Source: Cycas panzhihuaensis (taxonomy: Eukaryota; Cycadophyta). From it: a stretch of 64,000 bases of DNA. Below the pieces are notes generated by a model that was not told where the DNA came from, did no database searches, and worked only from the letters and a program-made list of their open reading frames with translations. Position numbers and translations under genes: made by a program. The stretch lies in NCBI GenBank assembly GCA_023213395.1, contig CM041465.1:241931741-241995740 (forward strand). Reading direction: 5' to 3'. Positions within the stretch are counted from its first letter, which is position 1; every line of letters begins with the position of its first letter. Below, in pieces: positions 47,433 through 57,831 of this stretch.

Positions 47433-49813
47433 ATGGTGATAGCGAGACCAGATCCAGTGAGTGGATGTCACTAAACCTGACCCATTTCAAAGTTTGAAAT
47501 TCGTTTGTTTTTTATAATTTTATGTGTTTTTTAGTGCCCCTTTATGGGCAACCGGAGGCCTCTCGGAGTCTGAATCAGACCCAGAAAGAGGCGAGGACCC
47601 GGGCATTAGGGAGCCCTGGTCCCGGTGGGCCTCATGGGGTCCACCAGAAGCATTTTTTTATTTTTCAGGGTAAAAATCCCCCCTTTTGGGGGATCGCCGT
47701 TCGTATCATGGTGCCGTGATCATTACCACGGGACCTGATCATCATAGGACCCGTGCCAAACTTAGCGGTACTGCTAAGTTTGGCGTGGTACGAAGGCAGA
47801 AAAGGAGAAAAATAGATACAAGGGCCAAAAGAGCCTCAAATCTCAGGCAGAGAGAGTTTTGAGAGAGTGAGGGGTAATAGGAACTGACGTGAAGCTGACT
47901 TTGATTGTTTTTGGTATGGACAGGCTGTCATCGTGGTAGATAACTGCGAGAACGTAGGTATGGCCATGTTAAGTTACATGGAGATGGCATTAAAGGAGGA
48001 CAGGGAGATCTTGCAGAGGTGTAGCCTATATAAGGCCCTCAAGACACCTCAGTATACATCAGATCAGAGGTTGTTGGTCGACATACTATCCCATTGGGAT
48101 AGGAGGAGACATGTGTTCCACCTACCGCAGGTAGGTGATGTGATGGTTATGCCGAGAGATATACGGCGGATACTGGGAGTATCAGCAATAGGGAGGCCGG
48201 TAAGACTAGGGACATTGCCTAGCATCGAGGCAACACACAAGGAGGCAGCCCTGTTCTTCACAGGAGTAGACAGATGGGAGCGGAGGGGGGCTCCCCTCTA
48301 GACTATACTAATGTCAGGGATTCCTCAGGTGAGGAAGTCGTTATATCGCGGCGCTCGCTCTAGATTTCCCAGAAATAGAACTATAGGGAGATACCAGGTG
48401 GGTGGTTGATGCGCATCACCGCGGGTCGGGCGAGAGGATGGACTGGGAAACCTTGATAGCGGTGAGCCTCATCGCCACCGGATACTATCGTGATGACCGC
48501 AGAGGTGGGTTATCATATAGCACACTACTACAGTGTTAGTTCTTCGATCATTTCACCAAGAAGGGCACCGGGGGGACCACACCCCATCACGTAGCGGCCC
48601 CGATGTTCCACAGGTGGCAGACTCGGCTGAGAGGGACAGAGGACTGGGCCCATGTCCGACGATCGGTGGAGGCTACATCACTAGACCTCCTCACCCTACT
48701 AGACTACGTAGCAGAGCCCTATAGGACAGTGAGGTGGGATAGTGATGACGAGGTGGGCAGAGCAGGAGTGCCTGCGGGCGATGATGGCGGAGACGATAGA
48801 GACAATGGAGATGATGGGGCCAGCTCGTCATGACCTGCAAGAGAGGCAGGTCCCTCAGGGACGACAAGAAGTGAAGAGGGTCCATTCGGGGCTGCTAAAG
48901 GAGAGGCAGGCCCATCAGGTACGTAAGACGAGAGTAGGGGACCCGTGACCAGGGCCTGCAGGCTGCAGATCATGATGGGATCCGGAGGGATGAGAGCTGA
49001 GCCGGTCCCTACAAGGAGGGAGACCCAGGTAGAGGAGGTGCTAGAGGATGAGGCACCTACGGCTAGCAGAGAGCCATGAGGGGAGGATGTCGCACGACCA
49101 GAGGAGTTGGCGGCCACAACAGGTGAGACCTAACCTTTTCTAGAGTTGTTTGGCATCCAGATAGATGTTTGGTTTGGTTTGATCATGGTGAGGTACATAC
49201 TGACACATGACATGTTGCATTGGTAGGTGTAGCAGAGATCAGGAGATTGATAGAGGCTGTGGTGAGGGAGATATTCCCTCACGTGTATGCAGAGGGGCAA
49301 CCACCCATCTAGGCAAGAGATGAGCCTAGAGCGGTAGGTGCCCACACAGAGGCATTCGCCCTGTTGGTGAGGGTAAGGGACATATGGGCTGTAGAGTCCC
49401 AAGAACACGTGACATCTTAGGGATGGCTGTAGCAGGAGAGAGACGATGTGAGGCGCGAGAGGGACGAGCTACGCAGACGGGTGCAGGCTCTAGAGGCACA
49501 GGGCAGAGCAGGTGGAGATGCTGGGAGCAAGATCTAGCTAGCGGTAGTCACAGAGCATCTCAGGGTGACGGAGGAAGCACTCCGAGGAGAGAGGGATCAT
49601 ATCTAAGCCTGATACGATTAGCTGGTAGCATAGATGGCGTCGAGGTCAAGCCAGAGTAGGACGCATACCCACATGGCCCCGAGACGACCCCGAGACGAGT
49701 CAAGCGAGGCGGGCAGCTCGCGGAGGCCCATGAGGAGCCTTGGAGGGATGTGGTCCCCAGGAGAGGGATCACATAGACCGGGAGATGATACCCTAAGAGC
49801 GGGGCAACAGTAG
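47433..49813 (+). pseudogene. E4 antisense three-exon gene: PMD-like domain plus coiled coil
   Basis: Exon 1 is 47433-47456 (MVIARPDP, donor GTGAGT); intron 1 is 467 nt ending GGACAG; exon 2 is 47924-49122; intron 2 is 104 nt (GTGAGA to TTGGTAG); exon 3 is 49227-49813. All splice sites are intact. Exon 2 is open for 126 codons through the PMD core (DILSHWDRRRHVFHLPQVGD, IRRILGVSAIGRPVRLG) to a TAG at 48299, which replaces a Gln codon kept in E5. MFHRWQTRLRGTEDWAHVRR, SLDLLTLLDYVAEPYRTVRW and an acidic segment follow. Exon 3 carries REIFPHVYAEGQ and the coiled coil. Function unknown; PMD proteins in plants act in silencing and genome stability. Confidence 0.76.
47756..47785. repeat. E4 intron-1 palindrome
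   Basis: A 30-bp inverted repeat with perfect 12-bp arms (GCCAAACTTAGC / GCTAAGTTTGGC) around GGTACT. Its core TTAGCGGTACTGCTAA is nearly the core of the E5 LTR palindrome at 52755-52778. Confidence 0.8.
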
Positions 49814-50474
49814 CATATGAGGTATACATATGATTTTGATAGGGGAAAACACGGGCCTCCAGGGGGTCATATATAGGACCATATGATTGTACCCCCTTGC
49901 AAGGACACCAGCTTCCCAGATGTATGATGTGACATGATTTTTGTTATATATATATACGGGGTAATTGGAACCCCATTTGGATATGAGATGCTGTGTATGA
50001 TGTATCATGTGTGGATGACATGTATGTTTATTTTGTATGTTGTAATTGTTATGCTATGGATATTTATGTTATGAATATCTTATGGTATGGTGCACACGTT
50101 TCCTTCCATGCATGGCTATATGTCTAATAGGAGCACACACACACGTCATGAGTGGAGACGACAGAGAGGTGTGAGGTTAGAGGATAGAGTGACATACACG
50201 TCTACAGAAGAGCATAGCAGAATATGCGGAGGAAATGGTACGCAGGAGAGAGGAGCGACGATGCTCCAAAGCGTCGTCTAGATTGGGGAACGCCCAAGCA
50301 GGAAGACAAAAGTTCCCGAGGAGGTACGGGAACACAGGTTCCACAGAAGGAACCAGAGATAAGAGGGGGGGTCCATCTTAAGTTGCCATTCTACCCGTGG
50401 TTGGGAAGAATGGGGATAACCCAAGATGGGAGTTTAGGCTCATTTCAGAGCAGGGCAAAGAGATTGCCGAAAGA
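49814..50474. other. E4 non-coding stretch between convergent genes
   Basis: 3' flank of the antisense gene (GTAATTGGAACCCCATTT at about 49962) plus one copy of the segment that is amplified in E3. No gene seen. Confidence 0.5.
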
Positions 50475-50673
50475 TCATATGTAGAACTTCTTAAGGAATC
50501 TCCCATTAACAGCTTTCTCGAATTCAAGCCCTTCTAGGGTGGCTATCCTATAGGCACCATTATCGAGGGATTTAATAATGCTGAAAGGACCAACCCATCA
50601 GGGTTTGAATTTGGTCAAGCGATCATGGAGATACTCGAGCTTGAGGACGTGGTCCCGAAGAAACAAAGGACGG
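50475..50673 (-). pseudogene. E4 integrase C-terminus, cut by E5
   Basis: The minus strand matches LEYLHDRLTKF..., GAYRIATLEGLEFEKAV and the stop at 50475. It is broken at 50673 where E5's LTR begins. GACGG (50669-50673) is the expected target duplication of E5. Confidence 0.78.
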
Positions 50674-53278
50674 TGAAACGCTCTCTGCGGGGCGGTGATC
50701 CTAAGTCTAGCAAAGGGGAATAAAAGACACTACGCTAACTAGGCTAGATAGCGAGGACCTCACCTCATAGGACGTCTGTGCGCCGGAGCGCAGGTTCGGG
50801 ACTGCAAGGTGCCTGGTTGCTTCCAGGTAGCCGTGTGAAAATGAGGCCTTCCTACCCTTCAGATGGCCAGGAAGGAGAGGAGGCACCTCGCACGTTGCAG
50901 CTTCTCAAGGCAATGAGAAGGCAACAAAGCCAAGGGGGGACAACTAATCCAACACACAAGCAAATGGCAAAAAGGGATAGCTCAGGTTCAACACAAAAGG
51001 GAGGTGTCTACACTATGCTACGTAAAACGAGAAACTAGTGCAGAAAACTAAATGCAAAGAAACAATTATTTTTTCCTTTTCCTTTATGTTTTTTATCCTT
51101 TCTTATCTATCAGGCCAATGCAAAAAGACAAGACTAATATAAAGGGTAACACGAAGGAGAAAAGAGGAATACTTGGATCCAGCGTTTGAGGTAGAAATAC
51201 GACAAATCTCGCTAGGTTCCGCTCTCTCTTCCTCCTTTCTCCATGTATGTGATGCCGGTTTATGATGGTAAGGGGGTTCGCTTACCTCCCCGTGAGCATG
51301 CGAAACCAAATGAAATGAAAGGACGGAAAGGAAACTCAAAACTAAAGGAGAGAAAATACCGTATGGGAGTTAACTGGTAATGGGTTCGCTCCACGCACCA
51401 CCTCCACCAACGTGATCCTGCAAGAAAGCACGAAAAGCACCTTCCTCTCAGGAGAGAGGCTACAAAATATACAAGGAGATATATATATATATATGTATTA
51501 CAAACTAAAATCAACTCAACTAAATAAACTAAGCTATGTGTTAGAATATAGCAAAAATGAAGTAAGAGTGCATGAGATACTCCTACACTACCAAATGCTA
51601 CACACACACACAAAGCGGAACTGAGTATAGCCTCGGGATGGCTAACTCACCCACGGAAGGTCTCCAAAGGACTCGGGAAAGGAATTCCGGGTGGTAACAA
51701 GGTGGATGCGAATAATCCCAAACCGGTCCGGATGCCCTGACACAATCCCCTAAACTCCTTCGACCCGTTCCTTGAGACAGCGTGTACGGTAAGGGGAAGA
51801 GGACAAGGGATAGAACCCTTGGGGAGAAGGACTAAGAATGGGGACTAACCCCGCCTATCTCCCTCAAATCCTCGTGTATACTCCCTTACTCTGGCCGACT
51901 GAGGAAGGAGTAAAAGAAGGCTTGGAGAAAATGAGGGACTCCAAAGAAAACACCAGGAAAGTGGATTTGGGTCAAGATAGCACTACGGGACAACTATGGC
52001 CAATGATAGTCACTTTCATTTATGGGGTAAAAGAGGTAAAGCAGGGAAAAAGAAGAGGTGGAATGCTTGCTAGTAAAAATGGAAAAAAGATTGCAAGCAT
52101 GCCCAAAGGTTTGCAAGTAGAAAAGAGAAGGAAGTACAAGTGAAAAGAAGAAAAAATGCATGTAAAATACAAGAAATTGCAAGCAAAACTAAGGGGTACC
52201 TTGTGTAGAAAGGTCAAGCATGCTTCCTGCCACTAGGAACAGCAGCAATGAAGGTCAAATAGAGGCTGATTATGAGTATGTCCTACTGAAGTGTAGGTGG
52301 AAGAGGCTCCTTGCAAAGTTGGAGCTCTGAAGCAAGTCTTTGGGGCAGCTTCTTGGTTGAAGAAGTCCCTTGAATCTCTGAGCAACTGCAAGGGGAATAA
52401 AGCTAGTTGTGGAGAGTAGTAAGGGGCAGTAATGGCCCTGCAAAAATCCACTGGTGGCAGCCTGGTTCACCCTCTTCAGTTGCTGTGCATGAACTTGATG
52501 TGTTTTTCTGTCTTTTCCTGTGTGTAGTCCCTTGGAAAATCCTCTTGAAAGTTTAGAAAATGGGCAAAAAGTCCTGGAAAAGGGGAGGAAAATTTCCTTT
52601 ATCCCCTGTTCATAGTAGGTGAATGTTGGGGATGTCAGGGCGCCTCCAATCGAGCGAAGCCATGCGGTAGTTTTGTGAAAAGAGCAGAAATTATCGCGTG
52701 GTTCTCTTTTTTTAAATTTCAAACAGATCATGCAAGAAACTCACAGATCGCTACAAACTCAGCGGTACCGCTTAGTTTACCACGGTATCAGCCTGAAACT
52801 AAAAAAAAGAGAAAAACAGATAGCAAAATCAAGTTTTGAAGCAAAATCAGGGGCTAAACATGAATTAAGGCAGCTGGGGGAATGCCCAGGTAGTGGGCAA
52901 GTACCCAAAACAAACCAAAAAGTCCTAACTAAGGATCGAGTTTGACTTAGAAAGGATGGCAACGAAAACGACATGTCACAGCATGAGTAAGTAGACTGGC
53001 AGAAACAAACTCGGGAGACTTTGGAGACATCATGGGTGGCTGTACGCCATACGGGGTGTCACATTCACTGAGGAATGCCCCCGCTATGAGTTGTCATAGG
53101 CTGAAGGCGTGTCGTTAGGCATATGCATTATGAGCAAGTGGACAATCAACGCGTGCAGGCAGGCAAATGTCAAGCAACCTACTCCAAATTACCTTAATTA
53201 ACATGGGTAAGAAAGTGCAAAAATATACCTGAACAACCTGCGTCGATGCGTCTCAAGTCCATTCCCATTACCGAAACA
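50674..53278 (-). repeat. E5 3' LTR
   Basis: The LTR is 2,605 bp, starting TGTTTCGG on the minus strand (53278) and ending GCGTTTCA (50674). It aligns in reverse with the E3 LTRs, for example 50770-50830 with 20560-20620. The microsatellite (TA)n at 51479-51495 lies inside. Confidence 0.9.
52755..52778. repeat. E5 LTR palindrome
   Basis: A 24-bp inverted repeat centred on GGTACC (core CAGCGGTACCGCTTAG), one mismatch. It shares its core with the intron-1 palindrome of E4. Confidence 0.78.
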
Positions 53279-53290
53279 CCGCCTCGCAAG
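53279..53290 (-). promoter_or_regulatory. E5 polypurine tract
   Basis: CTTGCGAGGCGG on the minus strand precedes the LTR. It is weaker than in E2 and E4 (several pyrimidines). The 340 bases up to 53631 are non-coding. Confidence 0.6.
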
Positions 53291-53631
53291 AGAGCCTCAC
53301 CGCCTAAGCGTAATGTGATGGCGAATGCTGACAATCCAAAAATACGAGTAGCACATGCATATATATATAAAACATTAAAGAGTGGCACGTGGACCAAGGG
53401 CGTAGGCAAGCGTCGCGGCGGAACGCGTGGACAAGAGAGACGGGGACGAGGACAATGTAGTGGTTGCCTACGTGTCATCTAAACATCGACCTGAAACTGA
53501 AATAAGCAAGAAGAAAGGGGATGCCCCCCATTGTCGAAGTGCAATGCGAAGTAGGAGGGCATCCAACAAATAAAGCAAGCAATCTAACTAACAACAACTA
53601 GAGACTTGGGCACGGGTTGGCCAGCCAAGTC

Positions 53632-54054
53632 TCAGGGGCGGTCATCTAGAAGAGGGAGGCGACGCTCAAGGATGAGGCAGATGAGGCTGTCAGCCTCAGC
53701 GTTGAGGTGCCTCAGGATATGCTGAATATCTACTGACAAAAAATAAGCCAGAAGAGACTTGGCAGTAGACGCGAGAGTTCTCAGGTGAGGGCATCGCACT
53801 TGGTAAACCTGGGTGAGATGGGACACCACGACCTGAGAATCACAAAACAACACAATAGAACCGCGATGGAAACGAAGAGCATCAGTACGGGTTTCAATAA
53901 CAGCCGTATACTCAGCTTCGTTATTGGTAGCCTCGGGAAGAAAGACCCCAGAACGCAAGAAGTCATGTCCGGAGGGGCTATGAAGGATCCACGCAGCGGC
54001 GGAAGGCCCGGGGTTATCGCGACTTCCACCATCGGTGAAAACGAGGAGAGACAT
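53632..54054 (-). CDS. E5 acquired (archaeal-type) RNase H, open frame
   Basis: 140 codons, ATG 54054 to TGA 53632, with the full RNase H1 set: Asp in FTDGGSRDNPGPSAAAW (about residue 8), Glu in NNEAEYTAVIE (about 48), Asp in LFCDSQVVVSHL (about 71), and Asp in RHLNAEADSL (about 117), plus His in RCPHLRTL. It would degrade RNA in RNA/DNA hybrids during reverse transcription. It is not fused to pol: more than 3.7 kb and the antisense gene lie between integrase and this frame. A pyrimidine-rich run followed by ACTAG, TTAG and CCAG lies within 35 nt of the ATG, so it may be reached by splicing or by its own promoter. A longer overlapping frame (53781-54500) is a shadow. Confidence 0.85.
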   Translation of the reverse strand: MSLLVFTDGGSRDNPGPSAAAWILHSPSGHDFLRSGVFLPEATNNEAEYTAVIETRTDALRFHRGSIVLFCDSQVVVSHLTQVYQVRCPHLRTLASTAKSLLAYFLSVDIQHILRHLNAEADSLICLILERRLPLLDDRP

Positions 54055-54576
54055 GGCTGGATACTAAGCTCTAGTAAACAAACACAAATAGTAATGGCAG
54101 CAAAATAAAGACTGGAATGGTAAGTGCGAAAAGGGCCAAGAAGGGTAGGAGGACCTAGTAATGAGGTTACCCGAGAATGAAAGCAAGCAATCCGGCCACT
54201 AGCTGAGAGTGGGCGGAGAAAGAACGCCCTGGGGTGCCAAAGGTTGCTTGGGAAAGCAAAACATGCCTCCGCATTTAGGAGCATTTTCGGGACCCCAGGG
54301 GTGAAAAAGGGCTGCAAAAATGAGTACAGGGTGACGAAACTAGCCAAACGAGTATAAACTCGGGCATGCACGGAGCAGCACAGAAACGGGCAAGTGTATG
54401 GGCCCCGCGAAGTGTGATAATGAGGCGCCATAAATGCCCCTGCAAGAGAGGGCAAAAAGGGCATCCATGGAGCACAATGGGTGACAGGGCCAGAAGGCAA
54501 AGGCTAACACGGCAACGAGACGGTCCTGACAACTGTCATGAGCTAAAACTAAGAAGTGCCCGTCGGGGCCCCTGGC

Positions 54577-54584
54577 TATATAAG
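54577..54584 (+). promoter_or_regulatory. E5 TATA box of antisense gene
   Basis: TATATAAG lies 167 nt before the exon-1 ATG at 54744. The region 54055-54576 separates it from the divergent aRNH and has no conserved frame. Confidence 0.6.
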
Positions 54585-54743
54585 GAAAAACGATGAAAAT
54601 CGAATTCATTTTCACCGGCTCTCGTGCGAAACTAGAGCCTTTCCCTTACAACGCGGAGCACTACCTGACTTTGGAGGCACACAGGGGACGATTCGACCAT
54701 CATATTTAAGCGCAGAGACAGCCGTCACGACCCCAGAGACGAG

Positions 54744-57131
54744 ATGGTGACAAAATGCGCATCCAAAGTGAGTGGATCTAATGAAACCCTCGTCATTTCG
54801 AAATTTGAAGTTCATTACTTTTTAATTAATTTTTAATACATTTTATGCCCCTTATGGGCAACTAGAGGGCCTCTTGAGTCTCGAATCGACCCGAAGAGGG
54901 AACCTGGGCATTAGGCAGCCCTAGTCTCGGTGGGCCCTACGTGGGGTCCACCGTAAAATTTTTTGATTTTCTGGGCGAAACCCCTTTAGGGGTTGTTACC
55001 AGATCAGCCAAGATCGCAAAGATCACGATTCTGCCGCGGGATCGCTGCAGAGGAGCGATCGTCGCAGGACCCGCTCCAGATTTAGTGGTACCGCTAAATT
55101 TGGAGTGGTACGCAGGCAGAAAATTAGAAAAAATAAACAAGGGGCCAAACAAATTCGAAACCAGAAAAGACAACCAGACAAGCAGCTAGGAGCCTAGATG
55201 ACTGCTAGGAGGCTAACTTTGACTGACTTTGATGAATGCAGGCAGTTACCGCGGTGGATAACCGTGAAAACGTCAGCATGCCCATCCTGAGCTACCTGGA
55301 GATGGCGACCGAGGAGGACAGGGCGACCCTGAAGAGATGCGGCATGTACAAGGCCCTGAAGACCCCCAGTCAGACGATCACGGCCCTAGTGGACATAGTG
55401 TCACACTGGGACAGGAGGAGGCACGTGTTTCACTTGCCTCAGATAGGGGACATCACCATCACCCTAGGGGATATCAGGTGGATCCTAGGGGTGCCAGCGA
55501 TAGGGAGACCCGTGAGACTCAGGACGCTGCCTAGCACCGAGGCAAAGACACAGGAGGCAGCCTGGGCCTCACGGCAGATAGTGGCAATGAGGGGAGCTCC
55601 CCTCCAGATAGTACTCATATCACAGATTCCTCAGGCAAGGAAACTCATCCTATTATGCATTCTGTTCTGGATTTCCTAGAAACAGAACTACAGGGAGATT
55701 CTAGGAGGATGGGTGGATGCAAAGGCAGGTGAGGTCGGGCGAGAGGATGGACTAGGCCACTCTAGTTGCGGCGAACCTCGTCGCCTAACTAGATACCATC
55801 AGGAGGTCAGGCAGGGGAGGATTTTCTTACAAAGACGCTGTCAAAGGTCGGGTTTTATCACTTCAGCAAAGGGCGCCGGTAAGGGGGCCATTCCCCATAG
55901 CGAGGTGGGCCCCGATGGTCCACAGGTGGTAGACCAGACTCCGAGGGACAGAGGACTAGGCCCATGTCTGTCGGTCGGTTGACGCGACATCACTCGACCT
56001 CTTTACTCCGGCTGCACTACAGCGCAGCCTTACAGAGCAGTGAGGTGGGAGAGTGATGACGGAGTATGAGGAGCAGGAGTACCCATCGACGACAGCGATG
56101 ATGACGATGACGATGGAGGCGATGATAGTGATGACGGGGGAGATGGGGCTGGCCCATCACGACCTACAGGAGAGGCAACTCCATCACAGCCATCAGGAGC
56201 TCCCGAGATGAGCAGGGCGGCCGAGACCAGGGGATGCAGGCTACGGATCGTGAGGAGATCCGGAGAGGCGAGGGTCGAGTCAATCCCTACCAGAGACGGG
56301 GCAGAGGTAGAGGACGTACCCGAGGATGAGGTACCTGTGGCTGGTGGAGGGCCAGGAGAGGAGGATGCCACTCGAGCAGAGGATCCGGTGGCCACGGCAG
56401 GTGAGACCTAACCGTTTCCTTAGTCATTTAACATCTAGATAGATTTTTTTGATTTCATTTTATGATATACATCGAGGATACACACTGACACATGGCATGT
56501 TGCCCTAGCAGGAGTAGCAGAGGTGCGGAGGCTGGTCAAGGCCATGGTGAGGGAGATGTTCCCTCAGGTCTACGCAGAGGGGCAACCGCCTATCGAGGCG
56601 GAGGATGCGCCCAGATCGGTGGGAGCCTACATGCAGGCGTTCACCCCATTGGCGAGAGTCAGAGACATCTGGGCTACAGAGACCCAGGAGCACACGGCAT
56701 TCCGAGGGCAGCTGCAGCGAGAGCTTGACATGACCAGGGGCAAGCGGGATGAGCTGCGTGGACGGGTCCAGGCCTTAGAGAGCCAGAGTGGGCCATGAGG
56801 GGACACAGGGAGCAGCACTCGCCTAGCAGTCCTAGAGGAGCGCTTTAAGGTGTCAGAGGAGAGGTTCAGAGCTATCGAGGAGGGACTCCGAGGCGAGAGG
56901 GATCGCATCCAGGTCCGCTATGACCAGCTGGTGGCGCAGATGGTCTCGAGGTCGAGCAGGAGCCGGACACACATGCATATAGTGGCCACGACTCCGAGAC
57001 GGCCTCGGGACGAGGAGAGCGAGGCGGGCAGCTCGCGGAGGCCTAGGAGGAGCCTCACAGGGATGTGGTCCCCAGGAGAGGGATCATACAGACCGGGGGA
57101 CGGGACCCTGGGATCAGGACAGCAGCAGTAG
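54744..57131 (+). pseudogene. E5 antisense three-exon gene: PMD-like domain plus coiled coil (near-intact)
   Basis: Exon 1 is 54744-54767 (8 codons, donor GTGAGT). Intron 1 is 474 nt ending ATGCAG. Exon 2 is 55242-56400. Intron 2 is 111 nt (CAG|GTGAGA to CTAGCAG). Exon 3 is 56512-57131. Phases fit: 24 nt, then 386 codons plus 1 nt, then 2 nt plus 206 codons including the stop, about 600 aa in all. Exon 2 is open for 145 codons over the PMD core (SHWDRRRHVFHLPQIGD, DIRWILGVPAIGRPVRL); TAG at 55677 and compensating frame changes follow. An acidic run DDSDDDDDDGGDDSDD-like lies near 56090-56140. Exon 3 has EVRRLVKAMVREMFPQVYAEG, a coiled coil with LQRELDMTRGKRDELRGRVQ, one TGA (56796) and a basic Ser/Arg tail. 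It is transcribed against gag-pol. Confidence 0.78.
55074..55105. repeat. E5 intron-1 palindrome
   Basis: A 32-bp inverted repeat centred on GGTACC with two mismatches (arms CTCCAGATTTAG / CTAAATTTGGAG). Just before it, GATCGCT...AGCGATC (55040-55060) forms a second small hairpin. Confidence 0.75.
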
Positions 57132-57831
57132 ACTAGGAGACACATATGTATGATTTTGATAGGAAAGTGTGGGCCTCCAGGGGGTCATATGTAGACTCAC
57201 ATGATTGTACTCCCCCTGCAAGAATCCCGGCTTCCCACATACACGATGTACTATGACATTTTTGATATATACATACACATGGGGTAATTGGAACCCCATT
57301 TTGACATGAACTAGTGTGCATCATGCATGATAGAGATAGGATGTATGATTTACTTTTGTAAATGAATATTTTTTGCATGTTGTAAATATGTAAATATGTT
57401 GTAAATGTAAATGTGTAAATATGTAGATAATATTTTGTTGTAACATATGCATGTGTTTCCTTCCATGTATGACCGTATTTCTAACAGGAGCACACACATC
57501 CACCGTAAGCAGAGGTGATCGAGAGGTGTGAGGTTAGAAAATAGGGCGACATGCACGTCCACAGGGGAGCATAGTGGAATATGCGAAGGAAACGACAAGC
57601 ACGGGAGAGGAGTAATGATACTCACGTGCCGCCCCTAGTTGGGGGATGCCCAAATAGGAGGACAAAGGTTCCCAATAGCACACGGGAACGCGGGTTCCGC
57701 GGGAGGAATTGGAAGAAGAACCAAAAATCCACCTTAAATCGCCATCCTACCCGTGGTTGGGAGGAATGGGAGCAATTTGAGATGGTAGTTTAGGCTCGTT
57801 TCGGAGCATGGTAGAGAAAAGAGCGGAGAGA
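57132..57831. other. E5 non-coding stretch between convergent genes
   Basis: 3' flank of the antisense gene, with AT-rich runs of GTAAATATG repeats at 57358-57425 and the single copy of the segment that became E3's 85-bp array (57725-57805). No gene seen. Confidence 0.55.

Larger units (their letters stand above)
43219..50673 (-). mobile_element. E4: Tat-lineage element, 3' part, interrupted by E5
   Basis: Seen here are 3' LTR 43219-45911, PPT, aRNH, antisense gene 47433-49813 and the last integrase codons 50475-50673. The rest lies beyond E5, outside the window. It is in the same LTR subfamily as E2. It sits inside E1's 5' LTR. Confidence 0.88.

Noticed and set aside
51478-51496. TATATATA run as a promoter
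   Set aside because: Simple microsatellite inside the E5 LTR, not conserved in the E3 LTRs and without a downstream gene.
50778-52731. Frames of 70-150 codons inside the E5 LTR and frames at 20169-20618 in the E3 LTR
   Set aside because: LTR sequence; frames differ between the related LTRs and carry no domain.
53781-54500. Minus-strand open frame of 239 codons
   Set aside because: It overlaps the aRNH in another frame, has no recognisable motif, and its E2 and E4 equivalents are broken. The RNase H signature lies in the 53632-54054 frame.
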